A stretch of DNA of 64,000 nt from Pseudomonas laurylsulfatiphila (GCF_002934665.1 NZ_NIRS01000002.1:248001-312000), one strand, 5' to 3'; counted from the stretch's first letter, positions 1 to 9,925 are shown. A program made the numbers and translations. Notes: generated by a model from the letters alone, not told the origin.

Positions 1-596
1 ACTACGAGTCGATCGAGCCGATTGCCGAGCTGTTCAGTGACCTGGATGCGTCCATCGACTCCCGCGTCGACGATCACGAAAAAGGCGTGAAGGCCGAAGA
101 CTTCACCGGATTCCACCGCCTCGAATACTCGCTGTTCTCGGAAAAAAGCACCCAGGACCTGGGCGAACTGGCGGACGGCTTGGACAAAGACGTGAAAGAC
201 CTGCAAACCCGCGTGGCCGGTCTGACCTTCCCGCCCGAGAAAGTCGTGGGCGGTGCCGCCGCGCTGCTCGAAGAAGTCGCGGCGACCAAGATCTCCGGTG
301 AAGAAGACCGCTACAGCCACACCGACCTGTATGACTTCCAGGGCAACATCGACGGCGCGAAGAAGATCGTCGACCTGTTCCGTTCGCAAATCGGGAAGCA
401 GGATGCGGCGTTCGTGGCCAAGGTCGACAAGAACTTCGCCACCGTGGACAGGATCCTGGCCAAGTACAAAACCTCGGACGGCGGATTCGAGACCTACGAC
501 AAAGTGAAGGATGCCGACCGCAAGGCACTGGTCGGGCCGGTCAATACCCTGGCTGAAGATCTGTCCACGTTGCGTGGCAAGCTGGGTCTGAACTGA
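1..596 (+). CDS. efeO: EfeO-type iron uptake protein, 3' part (5' end outside window)
   Basis: The reading frame is open from position 3 and enters from upstream, so this is the C-terminal ~197 residues of a longer protein. The text resembles the M75 peptidase-like (imelysin) domain of EfeO, the periplasmic component of the EfeUOB ferrous/ferric uptake system. The [10 protein letters not shown] stretch contains the HxxE metal-binding signature of that domain. It ends in a helical segment with [20 protein letters not shown]-type dyad directly follows the stop. The usual partners efeB and efeU would be expected outside the window or elsewhere and cannot be seen here. The family call is by motif and overall sequence; a related imelysin-like lipoprotein is the alternative. 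Confidence 0.85.
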   Translation, partial: YESIEPIAELFSDLDASIDSRVDDHEKGVKAEDFTGFHRLEYSLFSEKSTQDLGELADGLDKDVKDLQTRVAGLTFPPEKVVGGAAALLEEVAATKISGEEDRYSHTDLYDFQGNIDGAKKIVDLFRSQIGKQDAAFVAKVDKNFATVDRILAKYKTSDGGFETYDKVKDADRKALVGPVNTLAEDLSTLRGKLGLN

Positions 597-614
597 CAGT
601 CCGCGTTGTCGGTA

Positions 615-682
615 AAAAGATCGCAGCCTTCGGCAGCTCCTACATTGACCTGTGTAGGAGCTGCCGAAGGCTGCGATCTTTT
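615..682. repeat. REP-type inverted repeat (family A)
   Basis: Two arms reading AAAAGATCGCAGCCTTCGGC and its complement are separated by a short loop, between efeO and the convergent pssA gene. The same unit recurs at 3359, 35373 and 40811. It can form a long hairpin and may also act as a bidirectional terminator here. Confidence 0.85.
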
Positions 683-693
683 GATTTTAATCT

Positions 694-2037
694 TTAAAGA
701 ATCCGGTACAGCAACCGCTCGATCCGCACACGACTCACGCGCTTGAGGAACTTGGCCACGCCCATCGGATATTCGGCAAGGGTTTCCAGGTTCTGGAAGT
801 GCTCGATTCGCCGGGTGTGCTGGAAGATCTCCGCCAGTTCAAGGCGGCGCGGCTCCAGCCATTCGCCGTGTGGATCATCGATCAACAAGGCGTTTTCCAG
901 ATCAAGCCGGAACGCCCGCGGGTTGAGGTTATTGCCAGTCAGCAAGGTATAGCGCCGGTCGATCCACATGCCCTTGAGGTGATAGGTGTTGTCACCATCA
1001 CGCCACAGGTGCAGGTTCAACTGACCGCTGTCGATGTTGCGCTGATGACGCTTGGCAAACCGGCGCAAGCTGATTTCGTACAGGTACGGCAGCGCCGATA
1101 TGACCCGGAACGGTTCGCTCGGCGGAATGTAGAAGTCATTGGCCGTCTTGTCACCGACCACGATGTCGATCTTCACCCCACGGGCCAGCGCGCGGTTGAT
1201 CTCGCGGATGATCGCCAGTGGCAGGTTGAAATACGGCGTGCAAATGGTCAGTTGCTGCTGGGCGCTGGCAATCAGCTCGCAGATCACCCGGTTCAGCGGA
1301 TTGTTCTTGCCGACGCCGAGCAGCGGGCTGACGGACAGACCGGTCCGGTCGGTGGAGCCTCGCGTGGTGTCGTACGCCGCGTGCTTGAGCCGGCTGCGCA
1401 GGTCGCCGATGTCATTGCGCAGGCTACGGGTGGTCGGCAGGTTCGGCAGGTCGAGGCGGTGCACCGCTTTGGAGGCCACCAGGCCGTGCTGCACCAGGTG
1501 CTGCATCGAATCGGCCAGTTCGCGATTGCGCAGCAGGTGATAGCGGTCGTAGCGGTACTTGTCGAGCTTGTGCAGGTACACGTTGTTCAGGCTCGCGCCG
1601 CTGTAGATCACGCAGTCATCGATCACGAAGCCTTTGAGGTGCAGCACACCGAACAGTTCGCGGGTTTGTACCGGGACGCCATAGATCGGCACTTCACTTG
1701 CGTGGGTGCGGGTCATCTCCTGGTACCAGGCCGAGTTGCCCGGTTGCTTGCCGGCACCGATCAGGCCGCGCTGGGCGCGCAGCCAGTCGACGACCACCAC
1801 CACGTCCAGTTCCGGACGCGCCAGTTTGGCCGCGTGCAAGGCATCGAGAATTTCCTGGCCGGCTTCATCCTGTTGCAGGTACAGCGCAACGATGTAAATG
1901 CGCCGGGTCGCGCTGGCGATTTGCTCAAGCAGGCAACGACGGAATTCGGCAGCGCCGGAGAGAATGCCGACGGCATCGGCCGTCAGCGGGAAACTGCGCA
2001 GCTTGGGCAGCAGGGAGCGTTTGAAAAGCGACGGCAT
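694..2037 (-). CDS. pssA: CDP-diacylglycerol-serine O-phosphatidyltransferase (PssA type, PLD superfamily)
   Basis: This 447-residue protein has two phospholipase-D HKD motifs, HLKGFVIDD near residue 170 and HLKGMWIDR near residue 360. Each is followed by the asparagine-containing stretch typical of the E. coli-type phosphatidylserine synthase (SGASLNN and TGNNLNP). The family condenses CDP-diacylglycerol with serine on the membrane surface, the first step to phosphatidylethanolamine, and E. coli PssA has a similar length. I chose the ATG at 2037 (MPSLFKRSLL). The frame stays open upstream to 2193, but that part covers a repeat element and has no family similarity. A cardiolipin synthase-like PLD enzyme is less likely, because those usually carry transmembrane segments or are shorter. 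Confidence 0.85.
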   Translation of the reverse strand: MPSLFKRSLLPKLRSFPLTADAVGILSGAAEFRRCLLEQIASATRRIYIVALYLQQDEAGQEILDALHAAKLARPELDVVVVVDWLRAQRGLIGAGKQPGNSAWYQEMTRTHASEVPIYGVPVQTRELFGVLHLKGFVIDDCVIYSGASLNNVYLHKLDKYRYDRYHLLRNRELADSMQHLVQHGLVASKAVHRLDLPNLPTTRSLRNDIGDLRSRLKHAAYDTTRGSTDRTGLSVSPLLGVGKNNPLNRVICELIASAQQQLTICTPYFNLPLAIIREINRALARGVKIDIVVGDKTANDFYIPPSEPFRVISALPYLYEISLRRFAKRHQRNIDSGQLNLHLWRDGDNTYHLKGMWIDRRYTLLTGNNLNPRAFRLDLENALLIDDPHGEWLEPRRLELAEIFQHTRRIEHFQNLETLAEYPMGVAKFLKRVSRVRIERLLYRIL

Positions 2038-2121
2038 AGGGCTCGCAATGGGTCGAATCCGAAGAACCTGAGAGCTTACACCATCGCTGGGTTCGGGTCT
2101 TGTTGCTGTCTGCCCTGACGT

Positions 2122-2189
2122 CATCGCCGGCAAGCCGGCTCCTACAAGGGGAACGCGGTCAATCTGTAGGAGCTGGCTTGCCAGCGATG
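2122..2189. repeat. REP-type inverted repeat (family C)
   Basis: Arms CATCGCCGGCAAGCCGGCTC and TGTAGGAGCTGGCTTGCCAG face each other between the divergent pssA and tetR-like genes. The arms are near-complementary. This is a different REP sequence from families A and B but has the same GTAGGAGC end. Confidence 0.8.
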
Positions 2190-2228
2190 ACAATCTTCAG
2201 GTCGCGCAAAAATAACAATTGACCAAGG

Positions 2229-2242
2229 AGAACGATCGTTCT
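2229..2242. promoter_or_regulatory. Perfect 14-bp palindrome, candidate TetR operator
   Basis: AGAACGATCGTTCT is a perfect palindrome ending 12 bases before the ATG of the TetR-type regulator. Position and symmetry fit an autoregulatory operator; no binding data can be inferred from sequence alone. Confidence 0.5.
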
Positions 2243-2254
2243 ACTGTTAGCCCC

Positions 2255-2818
2255 ATGAGCGAAATCAATAGCAACGACACACGCGACATCATTCTGGATG
2301 TCACCGAAAAGTTGATCTACAAAAGTGGCATTGCCGCCACTGGCATGGATCTCCTGGTGAAAACCGCCGGTGTCTCCAGAAAAAGCATTTACCGCTACTT
2401 CGCCAACAAGGACGAACTGGTCGTGGCCGCCCTGCAACGCCGCGATCAGCGCTGGATGCACTGGTACCGCAGCGAAGTCGGCCAGGCACCGACCCCGGCC
2501 GGGCGGCTGCTGAACCTGTTTACCGTACTCAAGTCGTGGTTCGCCTCCGAAGGCTTCCGTGGCTGTGCCTTCATCAACACCAGTGGCGAAACCGGCGACC
2601 CGCAAGACCCGGTGCGCCTGGTCGCCAAAGAGCATAAACAGAAGCTGCTCGACTACGTGTGCGAGTTGTGTACCGAACATGGCGCCGAGGATCCGCAGAG
2701 GCTGGCCAGACAGCTGCTGATCCTGATCGATGGTGCCATTACCGTGGCGCTTGTAACGGGTGATCACAGTGCCGCCGATAATGCGCAATGCATGGCGCGC
2801 AAGTTATTGGACCTGTAG
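2255..2818 (+). CDS. TetR/AcrR family transcriptional regulator
   Basis: This 187-residue protein has an N-terminal helix-turn-helix of the TetR type around residues 10-55. The recognition helix region reads [17 protein letters not shown], close to the family pattern. The C-terminal ligand/dimerisation half is not assignable to a specific ligand; the conserved [10 protein letters not shown] segment is shared with several Pseudomonas repressors. The start is ATG 2255. The upstream TTG at 2219 would run through the palindrome and is less likely. The DUF1348 gene begins 55 bp downstream on the same strand and is the obvious candidate target and operon partner. Confidence 0.85.
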   Translation: MSEINSNDTRDIILDVTEKLIYKSGIAATGMDLLVKTAGVSRKSIYRYFANKDELVVAALQRRDQRWMHWYRSEVGQAPTPAGRLLNLFTVLKSWFASEGFRGCAFINTSGETGDPQDPVRLVAKEHKQKLLDYVCELCTEHGAEDPQRLARQLLILIDGAITVALVTGDHSAADNAQCMARKLLDL

Positions 2819-2873
2819 CAACCTGATCAAGCTCGACAATTGTTTTGACTTTAACTTGATACGGAGACTTGAA

Positions 2874-3350
2874 ATGTCTAATGCCGAAGTTCGTCCGCCA
2901 TTGCCCCCTTTCACCCGTGAATCGGCCATTGAAAAAGTTCGCCTGGCTGAGGATGGCTGGAACTCCCGTGATCCGCAACGCGTGTCCCTGGCCTACACCC
3001 TGGACACCCAGTGGCGAAACCGCGCCGAGTTCGCCTATAACCGCGAAGAAGCCAAAGGCTTCCTGACCCGCAAATGGGCCAAGGAGCTGGATTATCGACT
3101 GATCAAGGAACTCTGGGCCTTTACCGACAACCGCATCGCCGTGCGTTATGCCTATGAATGGCACGACGACTCGGGCAACTGGTTCCGCTCCTATGGCAAC
3201 GAAAACTGGGAGTTCAACGAGGACGGCCTGATGGCCCGCCGCTTCGCCTGCATCAACGACATGCCGATCAAGGAAAGCGAGCGCAAGTTCCACTGGCCGC
3301 TGGGGCGTCGGCCTGACGATCATCCGAGCCTGTCGGATCTGGGTCTGTAA
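2874..3350 (+). CDS. DUF1348 / NTF2-like fold protein
   Basis: This 158-residue protein is rich in aromatic residues and has the DUF1348 pattern: an N-terminal [20 protein letters not shown] helix, then [31 protein letters not shown] and [18 protein letters not shown]. The fold is the small cone-shaped NTF2/SnoaL type; the biochemical role of DUF1348 is not established. An ACGGAG ribosome-binding site lies about 8 bases before ATG 2874. It probably shares a transcript with the preceding TetR gene, so regulation by it is likely but inferred. Confidence 0.85.
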   Translation: MSNAEVRPPLPPFTRESAIEKVRLAEDGWNSRDPQRVSLAYTLDTQWRNRAEFAYNREEAKGFLTRKWAKELDYRLIKELWAFTDNRIAVRYAYEWHDDSGNWFRSYGNENWEFNEDGLMARRFACINDMPIKESERKFHWPLGRRPDDHPSLSDLGL

Positions 3351-3358
3351 ACACTCAC

Positions 3359-3438
3359 TGTAGGAGCTGCCGCAGGCTGCGATCTTTTGATCTTGATTTT
3401 TTAAGATCAAAAGATCGCAGCCTGCGGCAGCTCCTACA
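3359..3438. repeat. REP-type inverted repeat (family A)
   Basis: This is an almost perfect dyad beginning TGTAGGAGCTGCCGCAGGCT and closing with its complement, with a short AT loop. It follows the DUF1348 gene. A second small dyad (GATCCCA...TGGGATC) lies just downstream near 3455-3475. Confidence 0.85.
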
Positions 3439-3573
3439 TACAGAGCGATCGACAGATCCCATGCAGTGGGATCGACGGATCGCGAGCTAAGCGGTCGCCG
3501 TCGGAAGGGGTTATGGGTAATATGTCGCCCCTTCCCTGCAGCCCTTTCTGCACCCGCCGAATAAGCCGATCCC

Positions 3574-4353
3574 ATGCCTTTCGAACTCAGCGTTGACCTC
3601 TCCACCCTGGCCATCCTGGCCCTTGTCGCTTTTGTTGCCGGTTTCATCGACGCCATCGCCGGTGGCGGTGGTCTGTTGACCACCCCGGCCTTGTTGACCG
3701 CCGGCCTGCCGCCGCACTTGGTGCTGGGCACCAACAAGCTCAGTTCGACCTTCGGCTCGGCGATTGCCAGTTTCACCTTCTACCGCCGCAAGCTGTTCCA
3801 CCCCGCGCAATGGGTGCACGCCATCGTCGGTACCCTGGTCGGCGCGCTGACCGGTGCCGTGGTCGCGCACTACCTGCCGGCGGAATGGCTGAACAAAATG
3901 CTGCCGGTGATCGTCTTCGCCTGCGGTGTCTATCTATTGTTTGGCGGTACGCCGAAAGCGCCAACGGACAGCGATGCACCGATCAAGAAAAAGTGGCAGT
4001 CGACCCAGGGCTTCAGCCTCGGTTTCTATGACGGCGTGGCCGGTCCCGGCACGGGCGCGTTCTGGACCGTGAGCAGCCTGTTGCTCTACCCCATCGACCT
4101 GGTGAAGGCCAGCGGCGTGGCGCGCAGCATGAACTTCGTCAGCAACGCGGCGGCGCTGTCGATCTTCATCTTTTCCGGTCAGGTGGACTGGATCATCGGC
4201 CTGTGCATGGGCTCGTCATTGATGGTCGGCGCCTTCTTCGGCGCCCGCACCGCCATCAGCGGCGGCGCGAAATTCATTCGTCCGGTGTTCATCACCGTGG
4301 TGTTGGGCCTGACCGTGCGCCTAGCCTGGCAGCACTGGTTCAGCGTGGCCTAA
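3574..4353 (+). CDS. TSUP family (TauE/SafE) membrane permease
   Basis: This 259-residue hydrophobic protein has about eight membrane segments. The family signature near residues 25-60 includes [18 protein letters not shown] and the [20 protein letters not shown] stretch. A second related half follows ([20 protein letters not shown]). TSUP proteins move sulfite, sulfonates or other small organosulfur/organic anions across the inner membrane; the substrate cannot be told. The last 33 bases overlap the end of the convergent nudC gene. No strong ribosome-binding site is visible before ATG 3574. Confidence 0.85.
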   Translation: MPFELSVDLSTLAILALVAFVAGFIDAIAGGGGLLTTPALLTAGLPPHLVLGTNKLSSTFGSAIASFTFYRRKLFHPAQWVHAIVGTLVGALTGAVVAHYLPAEWLNKMLPVIVFACGVYLLFGGTPKAPTDSDAPIKKKWQSTQGFSLGFYDGVAGPGTGAFWTVSSLLLYPIDLVKASGVARSMNFVSNAAALSIFIFSGQVDWIIGLCMGSSLMVGAFFGARTAISGGAKFIRPVFITVVLGLTVRLAWQHWFSVA

Positions 4354-5151
4354 ACGCCGCGCCACGTAGACGTCGATCAGGTAACGGGCAATCGAGCGCG
4401 ACGCCGGCAACGGCGGCAGCGCGTGCACGTTGAACCACTGGGCGTCTTCGATCTCGTCCTCCTGGCAAACGATCTCGCCACTGGCGTATTCGGCATGAAA
4501 GCCGAGCATCATCGAGTGCGGGAACGGCCAGCATTGGCTGCCCATGTACTGGATGTTCCTGACCTCGATGCTCACCTCTTCACGAACCTCGCGAATCAGG
4601 CAGTCCTCGGCCGATTCGCCCGGCTCGGCAAACCCGGCCAGGGTGCTGTAGACCCCCGGCACAAACCGTGGCGAACGCCCCAGCAGAATCTCGTCACCAC
4701 GGGTCACCAGTACGATCATGCTCGGTGAAATCCGCGGGTAATAGCGCAAGTCACACGGCTCGCAGTACATCGCCCGCTCACGCACCACCTGATGGGTCGC
4801 CTGGCCGCAATTGCCGCAAAAGCGGTGTTCGCGGGCCCAGGTGCCGATCTGTGCGGCGTAACCGAGCACCTTGTAGACCGTGTGATCGCCTTCGAGCATG
4901 AACGCCCGCAAGCCTTTCCAGTTGCAGCCCGGCACTTCGCTTTGACTGCGCAGCTCCAGCAGATAGACCGGCTCGCCATCGAGATGACCGATGCCATGCT
5001 CGGCGAGAATCGACAGGTCCTGACGCTTCAACCATTCGCGTGGAAACAGTGCGCCATTGTCATCGAACAGAAAGCCTTCGGGGCTGCGCGCGACGGCCCA
5101 GCCGCCGGGTTGGTCGGTATCCAGTACTGCAGTGGTCCAGCGAGGAATCAT
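4321..5151 (-). CDS. nudC: NADH/NAD-capped RNA pyrophosphatase NudC
   Basis: This 276-residue Nudix hydrolase has the NudC layout: an N-terminal region, a zinc ribbon with CGNCG and CEPCD pairs near residues 112-135, and then the Nudix box ([20 protein letters not shown]) near residues 172-195. The NADH-specific SQxWPFPxS motif follows as SQCWPFPHS, with Cys where Pro is usual, and the usual Nudix glycine after REVREE is replaced (VSI). The family hydrolyses NADH to NMNH and AMP and removes NAD caps from RNA. Its 3' end overlaps the TSUP gene from the opposite strand. The crotonase gene ends 6 bp upstream on the same strand. Confidence 0.92.
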   Translation of the reverse strand: MIPRWTTAVLDTDQPGGWAVARSPEGFLFDDNGALFPREWLKRQDLSILAEHGIGHLDGEPVYLLELRSQSEVPGCNWKGLRAFMLEGDHTVYKVLGYAAQIGTWAREHRFCGNCGQATHQVVRERAMYCEPCDLRYYPRISPSMIVLVTRGDEILLGRSPRFVPGVYSTLAGFAEPGESAEDCLIREVREEVSIEVRNIQYMGSQCWPFPHSMMLGFHAEYASGEIVCQEDEIEDAQWFNVHALPPLPASRSIARYLIDVYVARRLGHAEPVLPG

Positions 5152-5157
5152 GGTTAA

Positions 5158-5970
5158 TCAATCCAGAAATTCGGGTTTCTGTTTGCTCATATGGGCGGCC
5201 ATGGCCACGCGCAGATCGGTGGATTGCAGCATGGCGGCGTTCCAGGTGGCGATGTATTCGAGGCCGTCATCGATGCGATGGTCACGCATGTAGCTGATCA
5301 TCTCCTTGGTGCCGGTGACGGCGATCGGCGACTTGCCGGCGATTTCGCGGGCAATCCCCATGACGCCGTCGAGCAGGCTGGCGTTGTCGCTGTAGATGCG
5401 ATTGACCAGGCCCATGCTCCGCGCTTCGTCGGCGCCAAAGGTGCGACCAGTGTAAGCCAGTTCGCGCAGCATGCCGTCACCGATGATCCGCGGCAAGCGT
5501 TGCAGCGTACCCACGTCGGCGGCCATGCCGATGTCGATTTCCTTGATCGAGAACTGTGCGTCCTCGGCGGCATAACGCATGTCGCACGCGGCAATCAGGT
5601 CGATGGCGCCACCCAGGCAGTAGCCCTGAATCGCTGCAAGCACCGGTTTGCGGCAGTTGTCGACGGCATTGAACGACGCTTGCAGGGTAAGGATCTTGCG
5701 CCGCAACAGGCGCGCATTGCGGCCGACGTCCTTGCCCAGTTCATTGGCCACACCGGCCAGCATCATCAGGTCGATACCCGAGGAGAAATGCTTGCCTGCG
5801 CCGCTGAGGACCACCACGCGCACTTCATCGGTGTCATCGATCCACTGGAAGATCTCGACGATCTCGCTCCAGAACGCAGCGTTCATCGAGTTGATCTTCT
5901 CCGGTCGGTTGATCTGCACATGGGCGATTTTATCGACCAGTTCGACGTTGAACGCGCTGTACTGAGACAT
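5158..5970 (-). CDS. Crotonase family, delta(3,5)-delta(2,4)-dienoyl-CoA isomerase-like
   Basis: This 270-residue protein has the crotonase oxyanion-hole segments HFSSGIDLMML and GYCLGGAIDLIAACDMRYA. The FSIKEIDIGMAADVGTLQRL stretch carries both acidic residues (Glu and Asp) that in the mammalian ECH1 dienoyl-CoA isomerase act on the substrate. That favours an isomerase of unsaturated fatty acid beta-oxidation over a plain hydratase. Start ATG 5970 gives the family N-terminus MSQYSAFNVEL; the frame stays open upstream to 6054 without similarity. It lies head-to-tail with nudC with a 6-bp gap, so the two may share a transcript. Confidence 0.85.
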   Translation of the reverse strand: MSQYSAFNVELVDKIAHVQINRPEKINSMNAAFWSEIVEIFQWIDDTDEVRVVVLSGAGKHFSSGIDLMMLAGVANELGKDVGRNARLLRRKILTLQASFNAVDNCRKPVLAAIQGYCLGGAIDLIAACDMRYAAEDAQFSIKEIDIGMAADVGTLQRLPRIIGDGMLRELAYTGRTFGADEARSMGLVNRIYSDNASLLDGVMGIAREIAGKSPIAVTGTKEMISYMRDHRIDDGLEYIATWNAAMLQSTDLRVAMAAHMSKQKPEFLD

Positions 5971-6529
5971 TCCATTGATCCTTTTGCGGGCAGAAAACGA
6001 GGCCCGAACTATAACAAGGCATCGCGACCGGCAGTAAGGCAGTGGTTCAGCCAAATCCGGGACTTAGCGCGCGCACCACATTGGTGCGCGACCGCCCGAT
6101 CACGTCGCACATTCATGTGACTGCCCGGTGACTTTTTGAGGCCAAAACGCAAAAAAACATGCACTTCGTCGGGGCGTTTGCACCTCGATCAGGCACGTCC
6201 GTACCGTTACAAACCGATTGTCGAACAATTTTGCCATCTGCCCTTTACCGCTCTAAGTTCTGGCCTAGACTCATTTTCTCAAAGCGAAACCGGGCGGTCA
6301 TAAAGTGGAAAAATAGTCGAAACTTTTTCCATTCCCGATCGGTCCTCTGACAAGAAGGTGCGTTGCGACTGGTGCAATCTTTGCAACGGCTCATTCACCC
6401 CTTTTGCTTCGACGCATCGGGCAGCGCTTGCTCACTGATGCGCAGCGCTTTTGCGCCCGGCCACGGGAATTGGCCATGAAACACCGTTTGCCAGACCTAA
6501 GAATTAGATCAACAGCACGGGAGATTCAT
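5971..6529. other. 559-bp gene-free divergent promoter region upstream of glgA
   Basis: No convincing gene is present. The region separates the divergent crotonase and glgA genes and must hold both promoters. It contains a perfect hairpin at 6070-6090 (arms CGCGCACCA / TGGTGCGCG, 3-base loop) and the small dyad TTGTCGAACAA near 6222. The glgA frame stays open back to 6404 but lacks similarity there. Confidence 0.6.
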
Positions 6530-8113
6530 ATGATCAGTACGGCTTTGGAAATACAGGGAGAACGTGCTCATCAGGTCGGCGAATCGAGCGCCGTAACTGC
6601 CGCGAACACCCAACCCGTCAGCGTGCCCGGCACCAGGCCCCTGACCCCGGCAGCCCACCAGAATCCGAACCGTAAGAAAGTGTTGTTCGTGACCTCGGAA
6701 ATTGCCGACCTGGTGAAGACCGGTGGCCTGGGCGACGTTTCCGCTGCACTGCCACGGGCCATGGCCCATCTGCACGATGTGCGGGTGTTGATCCCGGGTT
6801 ACCCGCAGGTGCTGCACAGCGAGAACCCCATTCATATCATCGGTGAACTCGGCGGTCATGCCGCGTTGCCACCGTGCAAGATCGGGCGCATGGACATGCC
6901 CGATGGTTTGGTCATTTACGTACTGATCTGCCCCGAACTCTACGAGCGCGAAGGTTCACCCTACGGCGCCAACAACGGCCGCGACTGGCCGGACAACCAT
7001 ATCCGTTTCGCCCGACTGGGCCTGGCGGCGGCCGACATCGCCGCCAACCTCGCGCAAATCCACTGGTGCCCGGACCTGGTGCACGCCCACGACTGGCCGG
7101 CCGGCCTGGCCCCGGCCTACATGCATTGGCGCGGACAACGCACACCAACCCTGTTCACCATTCACAACCTGGCGTATCAAGGCGTGACCAGCCTGGGTTC
7201 GTGCCCCGAACTGGGCATTCCCCATCACGCGCTGCAACAGGAAGGCATGGAGTTCTACGGCAAGATGTCGTTCCTCAAGGCCGGCATGGCCTACTCGAGC
7301 CACATCACCACCGTCAGCGCGACCTACGCCCAGGAAATCACCACCCCGGATTTCGGCTGCGGACTCGACGGTTTCCTCGCTGCCAAGACCCAGCAAGGCC
7401 TGCTCAGCGGGATTCCCAACGGCATCGATGAAAGCTGGGATGCGGCGACCGACCCGCACCTGTTCTGCCCGTTCAGCATCGGCGATTGGGATGGCAAGGC
7501 GGTGAACGCCGCCCATGTGCGCGAACTGTTCGGCCTGCAAGACTCCGAAGGGCCGCTGTTTGCCGTGGTGTCGCGCCTGGTCTATCAGAAGGGCCTGGAC
7601 CTGACCGAAGCGGTCTCCGAATACATCGTCAAATCCGGTGGCCAGATCGCGATCATCGGCCGTGGCGAGCCGGAAGAAGAACAGTCGATGCGCGAACTGG
7701 CCCTGCGTTTCCCCGGGCAGATCGGCGTGCGCATCGGCTTTAATGAAACCGATGCCCGGCGCATGTTCGCCGGCAGCGACTTTCTGCTGATGCCTTCGCG
7801 TTACGAACCTTGCGGCCTGAGCCAGATGTACGCCCAGCGCTTCGGCTCGTTGCCGGTGGCGCGCAATACCGGTGGCCTGGCCGACACCATCGAAAACGGC
7901 GTGACCGGCTTCCTGTTCGATGAATCAACGGTGCAGAGCTACCAGGAAGCCCTGAGCCGCGCGTTCAAGGTGTTCGCCTTCCCCGACCTGCTGCACGCCA
8001 TGCGCTGCCGGGCCATGGCAGCGCCGTTCAACTGGTGCAAGGCGGTCGAACCCTACGCCGAACTCTATGAACAGCTTGTGGCGAAAGCGTTGGGGAAATC
8101 GAACAAACAGTAA
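6530..8113 (+). CDS. glgA: Glycogen synthase GlgA (GT5)
   Basis: This 527-residue protein transfers glucose from a nucleotide sugar to alpha-1,4-glucan. After a ~45-residue variable leader comes KVLFVTSEIADLVKTGGLGD, holding the KTGGLGD ADP-glucose-binding motif. The C-terminal half has the GT-B signatures VSRLVYQKGLDL, MPSRYEPCGLSQMYA and NTGGLADTI. Start ATG 6530 follows a GGGAG ribosome-binding site; an upstream ATG at 6476 is possible but lacks one. It is the first gene of a tightly packed run, with treZ starting 12 bp downstream. Confidence 0.93.
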   Translation: MISTALEIQGERAHQVGESSAVTAANTQPVSVPGTRPLTPAAHQNPNRKKVLFVTSEIADLVKTGGLGDVSAALPRAMAHLHDVRVLIPGYPQVLHSENPIHIIGELGGHAALPPCKIGRMDMPDGLVIYVLICPELYEREGSPYGANNGRDWPDNHIRFARLGLAAADIAANLAQIHWCPDLVHAHDWPAGLAPAYMHWRGQRTPTLFTIHNLAYQGVTSLGSCPELGIPHHALQQEGMEFYGKMSFLKAGMAYSSHITTVSATYAQEITTPDFGCGLDGFLAAKTQQGLLSGIPNGIDESWDAATDPHLFCPFSIGDWDGKAVNAAHVRELFGLQDSEGPLFAVVSRLVYQKGLDLTEAVSEYIVKSGGQIAIIGRGEPEEEQSMRELALRFPGQIGVRIGFNETDARRMFAGSDFLLMPSRYEPCGLSQMYAQRFGSLPVARNTGGLADTIENGVTGFLFDESTVQSYQEALSRAFKVFAFPDLLHAMRCRAMAAPFNWCKAVEPYAELYEQLVAKALGKSNKQ

Positions 8114-8125
8114 GAGGCTTTCAAG

Positions 8126-9925
8126 ATGCCGTTACGGACCCTTGAGACCTGGCCCCACGGCGCAATCATGCTGGACGCAGAGCACACGCGATTCGCGTTG
8201 TGGGCGCCAGATGCGTTTTACGTCAGTGTCGAACTGGAACATGGACAGTCCTTGCCGTTGCTGCCCCAGGCCGACGGCTGGTTCGTGAGCAACATCCGAT
8301 GCGCGGCGGGCACCCGTTACCGCTACAGCATCGACGGCGAACTGGAAGTGCCCGACCCGGCTTCCCGCGCTCAGGATGGCGATATCGACCGACACAGCGT
8401 GGTGATCGATCCGCTGGCCTATGCCTGGCAACACAGTGCCTGGTCGGGACGGCCGTGGAACGAAGCGGTGATCTACGAATTGCACGTCGGTGCCCTCGGC
8501 GGCTTCAGTGCCGTCGAGCAGCACCTGGCGCGCCTGGTCGAGCTGGGCATCACCGCGATCGAACTGATGCCCATTGCGCAGTTTCCCGGTGAGCGCAATT
8601 GGGGCTATGACGGCGTCCTGCCCTACGCGCCCCAGGCTTCATACGGGTCACCCGAGCAGCTCAAACACTTGATCGACACCGCCCACGGTCATGGCCTGGC
8701 GGTGATTCTCGACGTGGTCTACAACCACTTCGGTCCGGATGGCAATTACTTGCATCGTTATGCCAAGGGCTTCTTTCGCGAAGACAAACAGACGCCGTGG
8801 GGCGCGGCCATCGATTTTCGCCGCCGCGAAGTACGGGACTTCTTCATCGAAAACGCCTTGATGTGGCTGCTCGAATACCGTTTCGACGGTTTGCGCCTGG
8901 ACGCGGTGCACGCCATTGAAGATCCGGATTTCCTCCAGGAACTGGCGCAACGGGTGCGCCAGCAGACGGGACCGGCGCGACATGTGTGGCTGATGGTGGA
9001 GAACGAACACAATCAGGCCGGACTGCTCGAACAGGGTTACGACGCGCAGTGGAACGATGACGGCCACAATGCCCTGCATGTGTTACTGACCGGCGAAACC
9101 GAGGCCTATTACGCCGACTACGCGCAAAACCCCACCGAACAACTGGCGCGTTGCCTGAGCCAGGGTTTCGTGTTCCAGGGTCATATCAATCGCCATGGCG
9201 TGGCACGCGGTGAACCCAGCGGGCACTTGCCACCCGGCGCCTTCATCCTGTTCCTGCAGAACCATGATCAGATCGGCAACCGGGCCTTCGGCGAGCGCCT
9301 GCATCAACTCGCTCACCCGCAAGCGCTGCGGGCCGCCACGGTGTTGCTGCTGTTGTCGCCGATGATTCCGCTGCTGTTCATGGGTGACGAATTCGCCGTC
9401 GAGCAACCCTTCCTGTTTTTCACCAGCCATCACGGTGAGTTGGCCAAGTTGGTACGAGACGGCCGGCGCAACGAGTTCGCGGCATTCAGCGTGTTTGCCG
9501 ACCCACTCCTGCGCGAACACATTCCTGACCCGAACGATCCGCAGACATTTTCAGCGTCCCGCCCTGTCCTGCCTTCGACCGGCCATACTGAGATGCACGA
9601 CCTGTATCGCCGGCTGTTGCAGATCCGTCACCGGCTCCTCATCCCCCGCTTGCCGGGCACCCAGGCACTGGGGGCTGACGAGCTGGGCGAAGGCGCGGTC
9701 AGTGCCGCCTGGCGCTTGGGCGATGGCAGCGAGCTGCGCATTGACCTGAACCTCAGCGACAAGCCCGTAGTCCACACCTCACAGACCGGTGCTGCGCGGG
9801 TGTTCGAATACCCGCCACAGAGCGCCGATCTGCTGGACCAGGGCACCCTTGCCCCGTATTGCGCGCTTGTCAGCCTCACCGCCGCAGCCCCTTTGCTAGT
9901 TCGTATGGAGAGCGTCCATGAGTGA
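8126..9925 (+). CDS. treZ: Malto-oligosyltrehalose trehalohydrolase TreZ
   Basis: This 599-residue GH13 enzyme releases trehalose from the maltooligosyl-trehalose made by TreY. It starts with a CBM48-like beta domain (FALWAPDAFYVSVEL). The catalytic domain follows, with VIYELHVGALG, the nucleophile region DGLRLDAVHAI, the acid region WLMVENEHN and the transition-state Asp in LQNHDQIGNRAFG. The last 8 bases overlap malQ, indicating translational coupling. Confidence 0.93.
   Translation: MPLRTLETWPHGAIMLDAEHTRFALWAPDAFYVSVELEHGQSLPLLPQADGWFVSNIRCAAGTRYRYSIDGELEVPDPASRAQDGDIDRHSVVIDPLAYAWQHSAWSGRPWNEAVIYELHVGALGGFSAVEQHLARLVELGITAIELMPIAQFPGERNWGYDGVLPYAPQASYGSPEQLKHLIDTAHGHGLAVILDVVYNHFGPDGNYLHRYAKGFFREDKQTPWGAAIDFRRREVRDFFIENALMWLLEYRFDGLRLDAVHAIEDPDFLQELAQRVRQQTGPARHVWLMVENEHNQAGLLEQGYDAQWNDDGHNALHVLLTGETEAYYADYAQNPTEQLARCLSQGFVFQGHINRHGVARGEPSGHLPPGAFILFLQNHDQIGNRAFGERLHQLAHPQALRAATVLLLLSPMIPLLFMGDEFAVEQPFLFFTSHHGELAKLVRDGRRNEFAAFSVFADPLLREHIPDPNDPQTFSASRPVLPSTGHTEMHDLYRRLLQIRHRLLIPRLPGTQALGADELGEGAVSAAWRLGDGSELRIDLNLSDKPVVHTSQTGAARVFEYPPQSADLLDQGTLAPYCALVSLTAAAPLLVRMESVHE

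Noticed and set aside
799-2118. 439-codon + strand frame across the pssA gene
   Set aside because: Shadow of the HKD-containing - strand gene; repetitive Val-Gln-His composition and no ribosome-binding site or recognisable domain.
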